A stretch of 64,000 nucleotides of DNA from Spirochaetota bacterium (lineage in GTDB: Bacteria; Spirochaetota; UBA4802; UBA5550). Under the pieces are notes generated by a model. The model made no database searches. It worked only from the letters and a program-made list of their open reading frames with translations, and had not been told where the DNA came from. This document shows positions 34,236-43,746 of this stretch, in pieces. A program made the position numbers and the translations under genes. The first letter of the stretch is position 1; each line of letters opens with the position of its first letter. The DNA lies in the NCBI GenBank assembly GCA_016933025.1, contig JAFGBT010000001.1, positions 79,512 to 143,511 of the forward strand, in the 5' to 3' direction.

Positions 34236-35123
34236 TTATTTTTCTTCCTCCTCTCTGCCGCCCGCGCTGATATCTTTGATGAACGAGTCGAGCGACTCTT
34301 TCCATGAGGGGATTTTTATATTAAAAATACGCTTAATTTTATTCTTTGACAGGTATGAATTTTTCGGCCTGGCCGCACGCGTGGGATACTCTTCAGTGCG
34401 TATCGCCGTTATATCAACAGCCCGATCAACGAGCCCTTCCTTTTTTGAAATTGCATATATCTCACGTGCAAATTCATGCCAGCTGGCCCTCCCCTCATTG
34501 GTATAATGATATACCCCGTATGACCTGCTGTCAGAGCTTATGATTTGCACAATCATCCGGGCGAGATCAGCCGACCAGGTGGGGCTCCCCCACTGGTCAG
34601 CAACGACCCGGACCTCGTCCTTCTCTCCGAATAGCTTGATCATGGTATAGACGAAATTCCGGCCGTGTCTGCCATACAGCCACGCTGTCCTAATAATAAA
34701 GTGCGCGGCCGCGTACTCCTTCAACAACCGCTCGCCCTCGAGCTTGCTCCTGCCATAGACACCGAGCGGCGATGTAGGTTCATCCTCGGAATATTCAGCT
34801 GTTGTTAGACCGTCGAACACGTAGTCAGTGGAGACGTGTATTATCCTTGATTTCCCCGACCCGACGCACCGAGCGATATTGGCGATGCCTGTCGAATTAA
34901 TAGCAAAGGCCCGCTCCGGCTCATCTTCGGCTTTATCAACAGCAGTGTATGCCGCGCAATTTATTATCCAGTCCGGATCCTTCTCGCGAAGAAAATCGCG
35001 CACGCGTTCCTCGTCGGTAATATCGACATCTATATCGGTTGCCACGTATCGGAGGGCACGCCTCTGTATTTCCTCTTCGACGTCCGCACCGAGCATCCCC
35101 TTATTGCCAATAAGCCATATCAT
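34236..35123 (-). CDS. rfbD: dTDP-4-dehydrorhamnose reductase
   Basis: This 295-aa enzyme makes dTDP-L-rhamnose in the last step of the pathway. GNKGMLGADV is the nucleotide-binding loop at about 6-15, INCAAYTAVDKAE lies near 55-67, STDYVFDG near 102 and YGRSKLEGE carries the Tyr-Lys catalytic pair at about 127-135. The order rfbA, rfbC, rfbD, rfbB with short gaps is a normal rhamnose operon. Confidence 0.95.
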   Translation of the reverse strand: MIWLIGNKGMLGADVEEEIQRRALRYVATDIDVDITDEERVRDFLREKDPDWIINCAAYTAVDKAEDEPERAFAINSTGIANIARCVGSGKSRIIHVSTDYVFDGLTTAEYSEDEPTSPLGVYGRSKLEGERLLKEYAAAHFIIRTAWLYGRHGRNFVYTMIKLFGEKDEVRVVADQWGSPTWSADLARMIVQIISSDSRSYGVYHYTNEGRASWHEFAREIYAISKKEGLVDRAVDITAIRTEEYPTRAARPKNSYLSKNKIKRIFNIKIPSWKESLDSFIKDISAGGREEEEK

Positions 35124-35138
35124 TTATTTCTCTTCGCT

Positions 35139-35687
35139 CTACTCGAAAACTTCAGCATTTTTAAGAAATGGCAGACCCCTGTCCTTATCCGATACAACAG
35201 GATCACTGATTCCCCAGTCGACGCTGATATCCGGATCATCCCATCGGATTCCCCTGTCAAGCCCAGGATTGTACTCGGCCGTGCACTTGTAGACGAGGTG
35301 GACCGTGTCCGTGAGGGCAAGGAAGCCGTGGGCGAAGCCTGCGGGGATGAAGACCATTATATGGTTTTCATCCGATAACTCGGTTGACACCCATTTTCCG
35401 AATGTCTGAGAGCCTCTTCGAATATCGACAGCAACGTCAAGCGCCCTCCCCTCTACCACTGATACCAGCTTGCCCTGCGCTGCCGGGGCAAGCTGATAGT
35501 GCAATCCGCGAATCACGAATTTTTTTGAAAATGAATGGTTATCCTGGACGAAGGCTTCTCCGATCCCGTTTGACACGAAATCGGATGTTTTGTATGTTTC
35601 AACAAAAAACCCGCGGTCATCGCGAAATACCTTCGGCTCGATCAGTATAACATCGTGTATGGCCATTCGTTTGAATGCAAACGGCAT
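35139..35687 (-). CDS. rfbC: dTDP-4-dehydrorhamnose 3,5-epimerase
   Basis: This 182-aa cupin epimerises dTDP-4-keto-6-deoxyglucose at C3 and C5. PKVFRDDRGFFVETYKTSDF is the N-terminal strand, QDNHSFSKKFVIRGLHYQLAP contains the catalytic His in LHYQ, and GRALDVAVDIRRGSQTFGKW and IPAGFAHGFLAL are typical. The gene starts four bases after rfbA ends. Confidence 0.95.
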   Translation of the reverse strand: MPFAFKRMAIHDVILIEPKVFRDDRGFFVETYKTSDFVSNGIGEAFVQDNHSFSKKFVIRGLHYQLAPAAQGKLVSVVEGRALDVAVDIRRGSQTFGKWVSTELSDENHIMVFIPAGFAHGFLALTDTVHLVYKCTAEYNPGLDRGIRWDDPDISVDWGISDPVVSDKDRGLPFLKNAEVFE

Positions 35688-35690
35688 AAT

Positions 35691-36560
35691 TCATTTCCTA
35701 TCGAGAAATCTGAGAAGATATTCGCCGTACCCTGATTTACGTAGCGGCTCCGCCAGTTCACGCAGCTTGGAGGAATCAATAAAGCCCATGCTGAGGGCGA
35801 TCTCTTCAATGCATGATATCTTAAGCCCCTGCCTGTCTTCGATCGTCTTCACGAATGTCGAAGCATCGATCATGGAATCGTGCGTCCCGGTATCGAGCCA
35901 GGCAAACCCGCGCCCCATTATTTTTACCGTGAGCTGCCCCTTCTCGAGGTAATGCCTGTTAACGTCGGTAATTTCAATTTCTCCCCTGGCTGACGGTTTG
36001 AGATTGCGTGCAATTCCCACCACGCTGTTGTCATAGAAGTACAAACCGGACACGGCGTAATTCGATTTCGGCTTTGCAGGCTTCTCTTCGATGGACAACA
36101 CCCGCCCCTGCGTATCGAATTCGACGACGCCATAGCGCTCCGGATCCTGTACATAGTAACCGAACACCACGGCCCCCGTCTTTATAGATGCAGCCTCTCT
36201 GAGTATTTCCGGAAGCCCGTGGCCGTAGAAGATATTGTCGCCGAGAATGAGGCACACATTGTCTTGCCCGATAAATTGTTCACCCACCAGGAACGCGTCC
36301 GCCAGCCCCCTCGGCTCTTTCTGGATTTCGTAGGAAAATGACATGCCGAGCTGGCTCCCGTCGCCAAGAAGCTCTTTGAACCTGCCGGTATCTTCCGGAG
36401 TCGATATTATAAGGACTTCCCGTATCCCCGCGAGCATCAGGATCGACAGCGGGTAATAGATCATCGGTTTGTCGTAAACCGGCAAAAGCTGCTTGCAGAT
36501 CACCCTGGTTATCGGGTACAGGCGTGTGCCAGATCCTCCCGCTAAAATTATTCCTTTCAT
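35691..36560 (-). CDS. rfbA: Glucose-1-phosphate thymidylyltransferase
   Basis: This 289-aa nucleotidyltransferase makes dTDP-glucose from glucose-1-phosphate and d[21 protein letters not shown] is the signature, [17 protein letters not shown] follows at about 25-41, [11 protein letters not shown] near 107 carries the metal Asp, and [17 protein letters not shown] binds the sugar. I use the ATG at 36560, preceded by a G-run, rather than upstream in-frame starts. It is the first gene of the rfbACDB-wbaP-GT2 transcription unit. Confidence 0.95.
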   Translation of the reverse strand: MKGIILAGGSGTRLYPITRVICKQLLPVYDKPMIYYPLSILMLAGIREVLIISTPEDTGRFKELLGDGSQLGMSFSYEIQKEPRGLADAFLVGEQFIGQDNVCLILGDNIFYGHGLPEILREAASIKTGAVVFGYYVQDPERYGVVEFDTQGRVLSIEEKPAKPKSNYAVSGLYFYDNSVVGIARNLKPSARGEIEITDVNRHYLEKGQLTVKIMGRGFAWLDTGTHDSMIDASTFVKTIEDRQGLKISCIEEIALSMGFIDSSKLRELAEPLRKSGYGEYLLRFLDRK

Positions 36561-36680
36561 ATGCCCCCCCCGGGGAATGTATTTAATAATCAATAACGCC
36601 AGTAATATTGTTTAAATTCAACAAAAATTTATCAAATCTGTCCGGCTGAAACTATTCACCTGAGATGCAGATGATGATAA

Positions 36681-36713
36681 AAAATCAGGCCTGTTCAAAA
36701 CAGGCCTGATTTT
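36681..36713 (-). terminator. Intrinsic terminator of the 36740 gene
   Basis: A 15-bp perfect stem with a three-base loop (arms 36681-36695 and 36699-36713) is followed on the minus strand by a run of T, 27 bases after the gene. Confidence 0.88.
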
Positions 36714-36739
36714 GTAATATTCATTTTCTTAAATACTAA

Positions 36740-37492
36740 TCAGTCGCAATCCCCGCTGTTGTTAAATTCGTCAAGAATATCCTTCAGGTACGTCATATAA
36801 TCCTTACTGAAACCTCCCGACATCAGATAACTATCAGCCTCGTCCAGGATATCCTGGCTGAAGCTCGAGCCCGATAATAAATTCAGTTTGGCCGCTATAA
36901 GGTGCTTCACCAGGATAAGATTTTTATCTTTTGAAAGCGGTGTCTTGAGAAACTCGATCAGCTCAGCCTGGGTATAGGATACCCCGCCAATTTCCATGAT
37001 TGACACGGGCCATGATTCTGAATGGTTTTTCCAGTATCCGGGAGTTCTCGGGCACCAAATTGAACACGGGCAATAGAAGGTCACCGGTTCGAGTTCAACG
37101 ATATCCTCAAGGATCGAATCATAATCAGTATTGTGCCAAATCACAGTGATTCCCTCTACGGTCACGTCCCCACAGAACTGCTTCGGCCAGATATCGCTTA
37201 TCGCGAGTGGAATTGAATACATCTCAAACCACTCATATTCCCCGGGAACGCGCTGTACCGTTACCCTCCCGGAAACGTCGATAGATTCCGTTCCATTGCT
37301 TACCACAAATGAATAAGAAATATTAGCGTATTCATGATAATACCAATTCGCAAGTAATTCACCTGAAATCGTAAAACCACTACAATTTGCAGTAATTGTG
37401 ACATTCTCCAGCTGACAGGCCTCTGCTCTCGCATTCATCATCGCAAGGCCAGCTAAAAGAATAAAAACAATAAATAAAAATCGTTTTTTCAT
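36740..37492 (-). CDS. Secreted Cys-rich protein with TPGYWKNH motif
   Basis: This 250-aa protein has a cleavable signal peptide (about 1-25) and a beta-rich N-terminal part with Cys residues at about 26, 37, 107 and 140-147. The Cys cluster CPCSIWCPRTPGYWKNH is followed by a helical C-terminal part. The TPGYWKNH motif occurs in various secreted bacterial proteins, where it is followed by a helical segment as here; its role is unknown to me. It stands alone, with its own terminator, between rfbA and an acyl-AMP ligase gene. Confidence 0.72.
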   Translation of the reverse strand: MKKRFLFIVFILLAGLAMMNARAEACQLENVTITANCSGFTISGELLANWYYHEYANISYSFVVSNGTESIDVSGRVTVQRVPGEYEWFEMYSIPLAISDIWPKQFCGDVTVEGITVIWHNTDYDSILEDIVELEPVTFYCPCSIWCPRTPGYWKNHSESWPVSIMEIGGVSYTQAELIEFLKTPLSKDKNLILVKHLIAAKLNLLSGSSFSQDILDEADSYLMSGGFSKDYMTYLKDILDEFNNSGDCD

Positions 37493-37820
37493 TTAATTTC
37501 CCCCTCATTATATAGAAAATCAAAATATTCGTTTCCCAAGGAATAAAATTATTTCACGATAAATAAGCTGAAATAATAAACCGTCCGGGATTGCTTTTTA
37601 TTGAATTGCATAAAACAAATCACACCTTATTATTACAATTACTTTTTTATCGAAAAATAATATTTACGGAAAATATAGATATTTATAATAAAATTATCTG
37701 GCCAAAATCTGATATACCAAAAAAAGGCCTTTGTTTTTCCCATTTATATTAAAATAAGCCTAATAAAACTGCTAATAAGAATTTAATATACTTGTATATG
37801 CAAACAATTCATTTCATGAA
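37493..37820. other. A/T-rich gap without recognised gene
   Basis: The region is very A/T-rich. It probably holds the promoter of the secreted protein gene at 36740 and the 3' end of the ligase transcript. A short AAAGGCCTTT palindrome with a T-run on the minus strand is near 37718-37740 but is too short to call a terminator. Confidence 0.5.
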
Positions 37821-39371
37821 TTACTGAGCTATACTCACGCAAGCTGACCGATCTGTCTTCCCGTTCGCTTTTTTGGGCAGGGCGCGGACAAATATTATAT
37901 CTTCCGGCATTTTGAATTTCGGGAGTTTCAAGGAGCAATATTCAAATACCTTTTCCGAAATGCATTCTTTCTCAATTGGTACGGCAATCGCCACAAGCTT
38001 ATTCCCTTTCAGCTCATCCGATTTTCCGATAACCGCCACCTCTACTATAAGCCCGCTTTCCATGATAACGTCCTCAATTTCCTGAGGATTGATCCGGTGA
38101 CCGCTGACTTTGAGAAGGTTGTCCTTGCGTCCCACCAGATAAAAATACCCTTCCTCGTCCATGTACGCGAGATCGCCGGTATGATAGCCGTTCTCGTCTA
38201 GCACCCGCGAGGTAGTTTCCGGGTCTTTCCAGTACCCCCTCATGATGTTCGGCCCCGAGGCTGTTAGCTCGCCCGTCTCTCCCGGCGGGACTTCTTTTCC
38301 GCTCTCATCAAGGACGCGTAACGTCACGCCCGGTATTGCCTTGCCTATTGAATCTATTTTTCTCCCGAAATCCGAGGGCTCGAGATAGCTCAGACGCGCC
38401 GACGCTTCCGTCGCTCCGTACATGATGAATATATCAGTATGATCGGGAAGCGCCTTTCTGAGGTCTTCCTTGATCTGCCGCGCCATGTGCCCGCCCGCCT
38501 GTGAGCAATAGCGGAGCGAAACTAGCCTGTCCCTGCTCGCGGCCAGCGGAGACCGGTGCAGCAAATATGCAAATGTCGAGGGTACGCCGGACATCCCGGT
38601 CACCTGCTCGTCGATCATCTGCTTCACGACCGCGCCGGTATAGGCGAACTTGTTGTTGAGGACGACCGATCCGCCCACGGCGAAGTGGGTATTGAGGAGC
38701 GACTTGCCCATGACGTAGAAAAATGGCAGCACCACCAACTGACGGTCATCCTTCGTCAATTTAAGATACTCGCATATGGAGTTGGTATTGTGCACGATAT
38801 TAAAATGTGAAAGCATGGCGCCCTTCGGCGTGCCTGTCGATCCCGAGGTGTAGATGAGACAGGCCAGGTCTTCCGCAGGCACCTCTATATCGGGATTTGA
38901 AGGATCGCCGGACTCGAACAGATCTTCGAGCTGAAGCACAGGGAACGGCATGCCGTCCCAGGCGGATTTCGGCCGCGATATGATCATGGCCTTCATCGAA
39001 ACCGATGAAACTGGCGTCTCTGAAAGCATGGCCTCGAAACGGTCTGAAGATATAATCACCGCTGGTTCGATCTCGCGTAACAGCGGCGCCAGCTTGTCTG
39101 GTTTCGTGTCCGTGCCGAGCGACACAAAGACTGCCCCTGTTTTGAGGACCCCATAATAGCTCGCCACATATTCAAGGCTGTTATGCAGAAGTATCACGAC
39201 CCTGTCCCCGCGCGACACTCCCATGCCTGCGAGGGCCCGTGACAGTCGGTTTGCTTTTGCATTGATCTCGCCATACGTCACGCGCGTCTGCTCGTGTATG
39301 ATGGCGATTTTATCGGGGAAACGCTCTGCGCTTGTTTCAAGAAAATGATGGATGAGTGTGGATTTCTTCAT
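37821..39371 (-). CDS. Acyl-AMP ligase (class I adenylate-forming enzyme)
   Basis: This 516-aa enzyme belongs to the acyl-CoA synthetase/NRPS adenylation superfamily. The P-loop YTSGSTGTPKG is near 172-182, FIMYGATEASARLSYLE near 315, YHTGDLAYMDEEGYFYLVGRKDNLLKVSGHRINP near 395-428, and the catalytic Lys is in PKKANGKTDR near the C-terminus. It would activate a carboxylic acid as an adenylate and load CoA or an acyl carrier protein. An ACP gene is at 54635. The neighbouring PP-loop gene lies upstream on the same strand, separated by a G/C-rich repeat. Confidence 0.9.
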   Translation of the reverse strand: MKKSTLIHHFLETSAERFPDKIAIIHEQTRVTYGEINAKANRLSRALAGMGVSRGDRVVILLHNSLEYVASYYGVLKTGAVFVSLGTDTKPDKLAPLLREIEPAVIISSDRFEAMLSETPVSSVSMKAMIISRPKSAWDGMPFPVLQLEDLFESGDPSNPDIEVPAEDLACLIYTSGSTGTPKGAMLSHFNIVHNTNSICEYLKLTKDDRQLVVLPFFYVMGKSLLNTHFAVGGSVVLNNKFAYTGAVVKQMIDEQVTGMSGVPSTFAYLLHRSPLAASRDRLVSLRYCSQAGGHMARQIKEDLRKALPDHTDIFIMYGATEASARLSYLEPSDFGRKIDSIGKAIPGVTLRVLDESGKEVPPGETGELTASGPNIMRGYWKDPETTSRVLDENGYHTGDLAYMDEEGYFYLVGRKDNLLKVSGHRINPQEIEDVIMESGLIVEVAVIGKSDELKGNKLVAIAVPIEKECISEKVFEYCSLKLPKFKMPEDIIFVRALPKKANGKTDRSACVSIAQ

Positions 39372-39383
39372 ATCATTCGTTTG

Positions 39384-39421
39384 CCCCCTCTCCCCGCGGG
39401 AGAGGGGGTCGGGGGTGAGGG
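39384..39421. repeat. Dispersed C-rich/G-rich intergenic repeat, copy 4
   Basis: CCCCCTCTCCCCGCGGGAGAGGGGG followed by TCGGGGGTGAGGG lies between the PP-loop gene and the acyl-AMP ligase gene. It matches the reverse complement of the element family at 18345 and 24328. Confidence 0.75.
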
Positions 39422-39428
39422 TGTTATT

Positions 39429-40427
39429 TTATTTCACCTCGATACCGAGCCTCTCCGCGCCATACCGTACCATCTTCATGTCTTCGGGTTGATTGGTCTT
39501 CTTGATCCCCTCCTCCCGGTCCATGGACCCCGAGCGGACAATTCCGGCTATCTCCCATGCGTATGGATGGAAGCCGAATTTCTGCCTGTGGATATAATTC
39601 GCCAGCGCGTTCAGAGTACAGTTCGATGAATTCGGGTCCGTGTCCTCAGGCATCACCCAGCCGAGCGATTGTATGAGCTTGACGATATCGTTCTCATTGT
39701 ATTTCATGAAAGCCAGGGGGTGGATGTTAATAGGCCAGCGGTTTGCGTCGATCTTCAATTCTTCGTCGGATATAAAAAAAGGCTTCAGCTCGTCCGGAAA
39801 TCGTTTGAACAGGGGATCGCGAACGGTCTTGTTGGTAATTGCCTGCATGCGGGGACTTGTCTGCATGATGGCCGAGGTTATAGGAGCCTGACCGGGAGAC
39901 CATCCGTACGCTGCAAGCGGAATGCCCATATGCAATGCAGTTTTAAGAACCAGTGATTTCACGTGGCCGATGCAGGTGGTGCAGATGGAGCTTGCCCGGT
40001 CGAGCGTCTTGGGGCTGTAGAAATCTTCTTTTGCAGCTACCGCGAACACTCTCTTCATGAGTTCAAATGACGGTCTGACGAACATGGACGTTGCCCCACA
40101 CAAATCGGTCATATGAACGATATTCTTCGCCGCTCGAGGCGATATAAAACCGTTGTCGAAGGTGAGCGCCAGGATCCTCATTCCGTACTTTTTTGCCAGC
40201 ACATAAAGGGTATACGTTGAGTCCTTGCCGCCGCTGTATGCCATGATGACGTCGTAGTCGTATTTTCCCCTGACGCTTTCGAGAAGGTCCTCGAATTTCT
40301 TGGTATACTCTTTCTTCTTCTCATCATCAGGAATCTGCGCACTCAGACAGTAATTGCACACATGGACACTGTCAAATTGTATGCCGGGAAATGTTTCCGG
40401 CAGGACACATCGAGAACAATGTTGCAT
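39429..40427 (-). CDS. PP-loop ATPase, WbpG-like N-acetyl-sugar amidotransferase family
   Basis: This 332-aa protein has an N-terminal zinc-like HCSRCVLPETFPGIQFDSVHVCNYC module and the PP-loop AYSGGKDSTYT near 64-74. A SSICTTCIGH Cys pair is near 151, and there is a C-terminal KFGFHPYAWEIAGIVRSG region. The layout matches WbpG/PseA-type enzymes that convert a sugar acetamido group to an acetamidino group with ammonia from a HisH-like partner. No HisF/HisH-like partner genes are adjacent, so a different amidation or thiolation is possible. It lies upstream of the acyl-AMP ligase on the same strand. Confidence 0.75.
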   Translation of the reverse strand: MQHCSRCVLPETFPGIQFDSVHVCNYCLSAQIPDDEKKKEYTKKFEDLLESVRGKYDYDVIMAYSGGKDSTYTLYVLAKKYGMRILALTFDNGFISPRAAKNIVHMTDLCGATSMFVRPSFELMKRVFAVAAKEDFYSPKTLDRASSICTTCIGHVKSLVLKTALHMGIPLAAYGWSPGQAPITSAIMQTSPRMQAITNKTVRDPLFKRFPDELKPFFISDEELKIDANRWPINIHPLAFMKYNENDIVKLIQSLGWVMPEDTDPNSSNCTLNALANYIHRQKFGFHPYAWEIAGIVRSGSMDREEGIKKTNQPEDMKMVRYGAERLGIEVK

Positions 40428-41051
40428 TAATTATTATCCTTCAAAAAAGTATGGTTATGCAGGCATTCGCAACTGAAATTATCTGGTATTACCGCTATTT
40501 GCTCACCTTAATAACCAGTGATCATTGAAATTTATGATTTGTTTTCCTATATTTTATTCTCTCGGTTTTTGTCAATACACTTTTCCACCTGATATATATA
40601 CACAATGAACAATATTCCGCCCAGCCGGTATGTCATTCGCAACCGAAAATCGACGAAACTGCATCTTTTTTATTAATTGACTTTCATTGCACCCATGAAG
40701 TAATTGCACATTTTCTTTCTCGGGATCGGCATTATGAAAAATTTTTTAATTTCACAATTTGAAAAAAATATAAAATTTTCATCCAGACAGCTTGACGATC
40801 TCTAAAATCTTCAATATCTTCATTTGGTTTTAGGTATTTTCTCTCTTTGCCTTTTGATTCGTAGTTCTTTACATAAATGTGATCAAAGCAATTATGAATC
40901 ATGGCTGATGTTTATGATTTTTTATATACAGAGTGAAAAAGGATATGGAGGACATCTTAACATGGAGCTTTTTAGCCCTCTGCCCAAATTCCGGGTGAAC
41001 ATTTATTGTATAAAACAACCATCTATCATTATACGTTCAATTGGTAACACA
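40428..41051. other. A/T-rich divergent gap upstream of the PKD/LamG protein
   Basis: No independent gene is supported here. The frame of the downstream gene is open from 40824, and an ATG at 40962 has GGAGG ten bases upstream, so the real start of that gene might be there. Otherwise I see no motif; ops/JUMPstart sequences typical of enteric polysaccharide loci are absent. Confidence 0.5.
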
Positions 41052-43550
41052 ATGTTCAGATCGTTTATAATTCTCATCATCGCCTGTTGTTTTTCCGCCT
41101 GCACCCTCTTCGCGGACAGCCCATTCAGTCTTAAAAGGATGCTATTGTTCGCTTCAATGCCGATTGTTGAATTAAACATCAATGCTTCTGCGGAATCTGC
41201 CGAAGTCGGCGAAGAAATCCTATTCAATGCGGAAATCAATGACGCCCTGGGCAACCCAACGAGATGCCGCTATCAATGGGATTTCGGCGACCATTCCATG
41301 GGCGTGCGCGAGGGACGATCTATTGCACATAGCTTTATGCGGCCAGGTGTTTACACGGTCAAACTAACGGTCATCGGTGTAGATACCCGCATTGTAACCA
41401 CCACCATAACCGTTACTGGCGAATACATAAAACTGCACCCCAGACCGGCCGCAGCCCCTGTTGTCTATTACAAGTTTGACGACAATCTGAACGACTCATC
41501 CGTCAATGCCCTGCATGCCGCCTGGTCGGAAAGCGGAACATTCGTCAATGGCGCCCAGGAAAAGGCCATTTTAACCGGAATCGCCGGCTATGTCCATGCC
41601 CCCGATGCCAGCCATGTTATCGGCGGCTCCAGCGTCCTTACGGTATCATTCTGGGCAAGGAAAACATCGGCATACTCCAGCGGCTACATGATCAGCTACC
41701 CGGGCCTGTTTTCACTCTGGATGCGGGACGGCGGCCAGTGTCTCATGGGGCAGGTAATAACGACAAACGGTACTGCTACGGCAGAAACATGGCATATGAG
41801 CGCAACAGACACCAATTGGCACCATTATGTTCTTTCATATGACGGCTCCACAATCCGGATCTATTTTGACGGCAAAGAATGCCTCACCCCGGGCACATGC
41901 CCCGTTGCGCAATCCGGCGCTGTATCAACATCGGGAGATCATATATACATTGGCGTTAATAATCCCTCCGGCTCGCCCTTCCGGGGCGAATTCGATGAGA
42001 TTAAGATATTTGAGAGCACCCTCACTCCGGACGAGCTCTTCATCGGTTTCGAGCTCTGGCATGCTGATTTTCATGCAAGAACATCTCAATATTTATACGC
42101 GAGAATTCCGGGGGAAATCACCATGGACGCTTCGAACACCCTCGCAATAACGATCACCGGAGACACCGGTTATTCGGCCACCCTGGTGAATAAATCTGCT
42201 TTGCAATCGGTTGAGCGGGTCCTGCTCAACAATTCCTCCCTTCCGGCAGGAAACTATACGCTAACGGCGACACTCCGCAATGCATCGTCGACCGTGCTCG
42301 ACACCATCCGGGAGCAATTTCCAAAATCATACAACGGTTCCCCGACCGTGGGCATTGACGAGAACAACGCTATACGAGTCAACGGCAACCTCTTCTTTCC
42401 CGTCACCCCGTTCATGCTGAACATCGTGGACATCCCCACCTGGAAGACCAATAGCTACATAAGCATGCTTAACAGCCAGGGGTTCCCTCATGACTATACC
42501 GCGGATGGCTGGGATTCATACCTCAACAGCAGTACGTCAAATGGCATTAAGGCACTCGGTCCTGGAGGTTCATGGGGCGAACTCATCGACGGCAGGTATA
42601 TCACTGGAGACGGCGGACGAAATTCAGACATCAGGATTATCGATAAGTATGTCAACAAATCGAAAAATAATCCCGGCCTTTTCGCCTGGATATGGCGCGA
42701 TGAACCGGACGGTGGTGATGAGAAAATCTATTTGCCGGCAGAAGTGCTTCGCGCATGGACAAAACGAACACATGCATTGGACCCGCAGCACCCGGTTTCC
42801 ATCAACCTGCTCGGTGAATACCTTCGTGACACCTATCCCTCCTGGGCGTGGACACGCAGCGGCTTTTACCAGTACCTCGATAACGCCGGCCGCTTTGGAC
42901 GCCGCACACCGGTTGCGGACATGTACAGCATAGATTATTACGCCATCGAATTCGCGGCGACCAGGGGAACGACCATTACCTCCCTCTGCACGGTCCTTGA
43001 TGAGCTGCGGAGACGTTCATACAACCTTGTACCATGCATGTCATTTGTGGAAACATGCGATATCGACCAGGCAGAGGGAGGCATGGCGCACCCGACTCCC
43101 TGGTCGCCGACTCCGGAACAGCTCAGGATGGTCATCTGGATCAACGTGGTCCATGGCATGAAGGGAATTGAATGGTTCCATTATTTCGGGACCACCCCTG
43201 CCGCGAACTACCAGGTCATGAGCACCTTCGTTGACCAGATTACCCGGCTCACACCGGTTGTACTTGGCCCGGAAATCAATCCGGCTGTTACCGTGACCGT
43301 TTCGGACGCCAGGATTGACACCATGGTGAGGCAACACGATGGGAAAACCTACCTTTTTGCGGTGCGCGTATGCAATCTCGATTCAAGCGGGAACACCATT
43401 GGCTCCCCGGTACCGGCGACCATCCATATTGACGGAGTCGGCACGGGGACAGCCACGGTGTTCGATGAAAGCCGCTCGCTTCCCGTGACAAGCGGCTCTC
43501 TTCAAGATACATTTAATCCGGCCGCCGTTCATATTTATGTGATAGAATGA
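41052..43550 (+). CDS. Secreted PKD-LamG-TIM-barrel-like glycan-active protein
   Basis: This 832-aa protein has an N-terminal lipoprotein-like signal (IIACCFSAC, Cys17) and a PKD domain at about 38-115 (YQWDFGDHS, HSFMRPGVYTVKLTV). A LamG/concanavalin-like domain lies at about 128-325 (YYKFDDNLNDSS, WHHYVLSYDGSTIRIYFDG, GEFDEIKIFESTLTPDE), then a beta-linker. A region at about 435-745 looks like a TIM-barrel glycosidase, with FAWIWRDEPDGG near 550 as a possible acid/base site. The C-terminus is beta-rich. A glycosidase or lyase acting on the local polysaccharide is plausible. The ATG at 41052 has no clear ribosome-binding site; one at 40962 does. It is followed by glycosyltransferase genes on the same strand. 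Confidence 0.75.
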   Translation: MFRSFIILIIACCFSACTLFADSPFSLKRMLLFASMPIVELNINASAESAEVGEEILFNAEINDALGNPTRCRYQWDFGDHSMGVREGRSIAHSFMRPGVYTVKLTVIGVDTRIVTTTITVTGEYIKLHPRPAAAPVVYYKFDDNLNDSSVNALHAAWSESGTFVNGAQEKAILTGIAGYVHAPDASHVIGGSSVLTVSFWARKTSAYSSGYMISYPGLFSLWMRDGGQCLMGQVITTNGTATAETWHMSATDTNWHHYVLSYDGSTIRIYFDGKECLTPGTCPVAQSGAVSTSGDHIYIGVNNPSGSPFRGEFDEIKIFESTLTPDELFIGFELWHADFHARTSQYLYARIPGEITMDASNTLAITITGDTGYSATLVNKSALQSVERVLLNNSSLPAGNYTLTATLRNASSTVLDTIREQFPKSYNGSPTVGIDENNAIRVNGNLFFPVTPFMLNIVDIPTWKTNSYISMLNSQGFPHDYTADGWDSYLNSSTSNGIKALGPGGSWGELIDGRYITGDGGRNSDIRIIDKYVNKSKNNPGLFAWIWRDEPDGGDEKIYLPAEVLRAWTKRTHALDPQHPVSINLLGEYLRDTYPSWAWTRSGFYQYLDNAGRFGRRTPVADMYSIDYYAIEFAATRGTTITSLCTVLDELRRRSYNLVPCMSFVETCDIDQAEGGMAHPTPWSPTPEQLRMVIWINVVHGMKGIEWFHYFGTTPAANYQVMSTFVDQITRLTPVVLGPEINPAVTVTVSDARIDTMVRQHDGKTYLFAVRVCNLDSSGNTIGSPVPATIHIDGVGTGTATVFDESRSLPVTSGSLQDTFNPAAVHIYVIE

Positions 43551-43746
43551 CGTAAAAATATCATATCTCGCCGTATCGATTGTCGCTGTTTGATATAATA
43601 ATCAACGATAAAGCGCCGCATCATGAGCCTCTGATTTTCCTCAGAGAAGATGCAAGTTGTTGTAGACATATACAGAAGCGATCGTACAATTGTGCCCATG
43701 TAATATCTTCGCGATATAGCGGACTTCATTGTATCCGGAGGGGTTA

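Noticed and set aside
39429..40427. PP-loop gene as a tRNA thiolation or queuosine enzyme
   Set aside because: The HCSRCVLPETFPGIQFD start and the length fit the WbpG/amidotransferase group better, though not conclusively.
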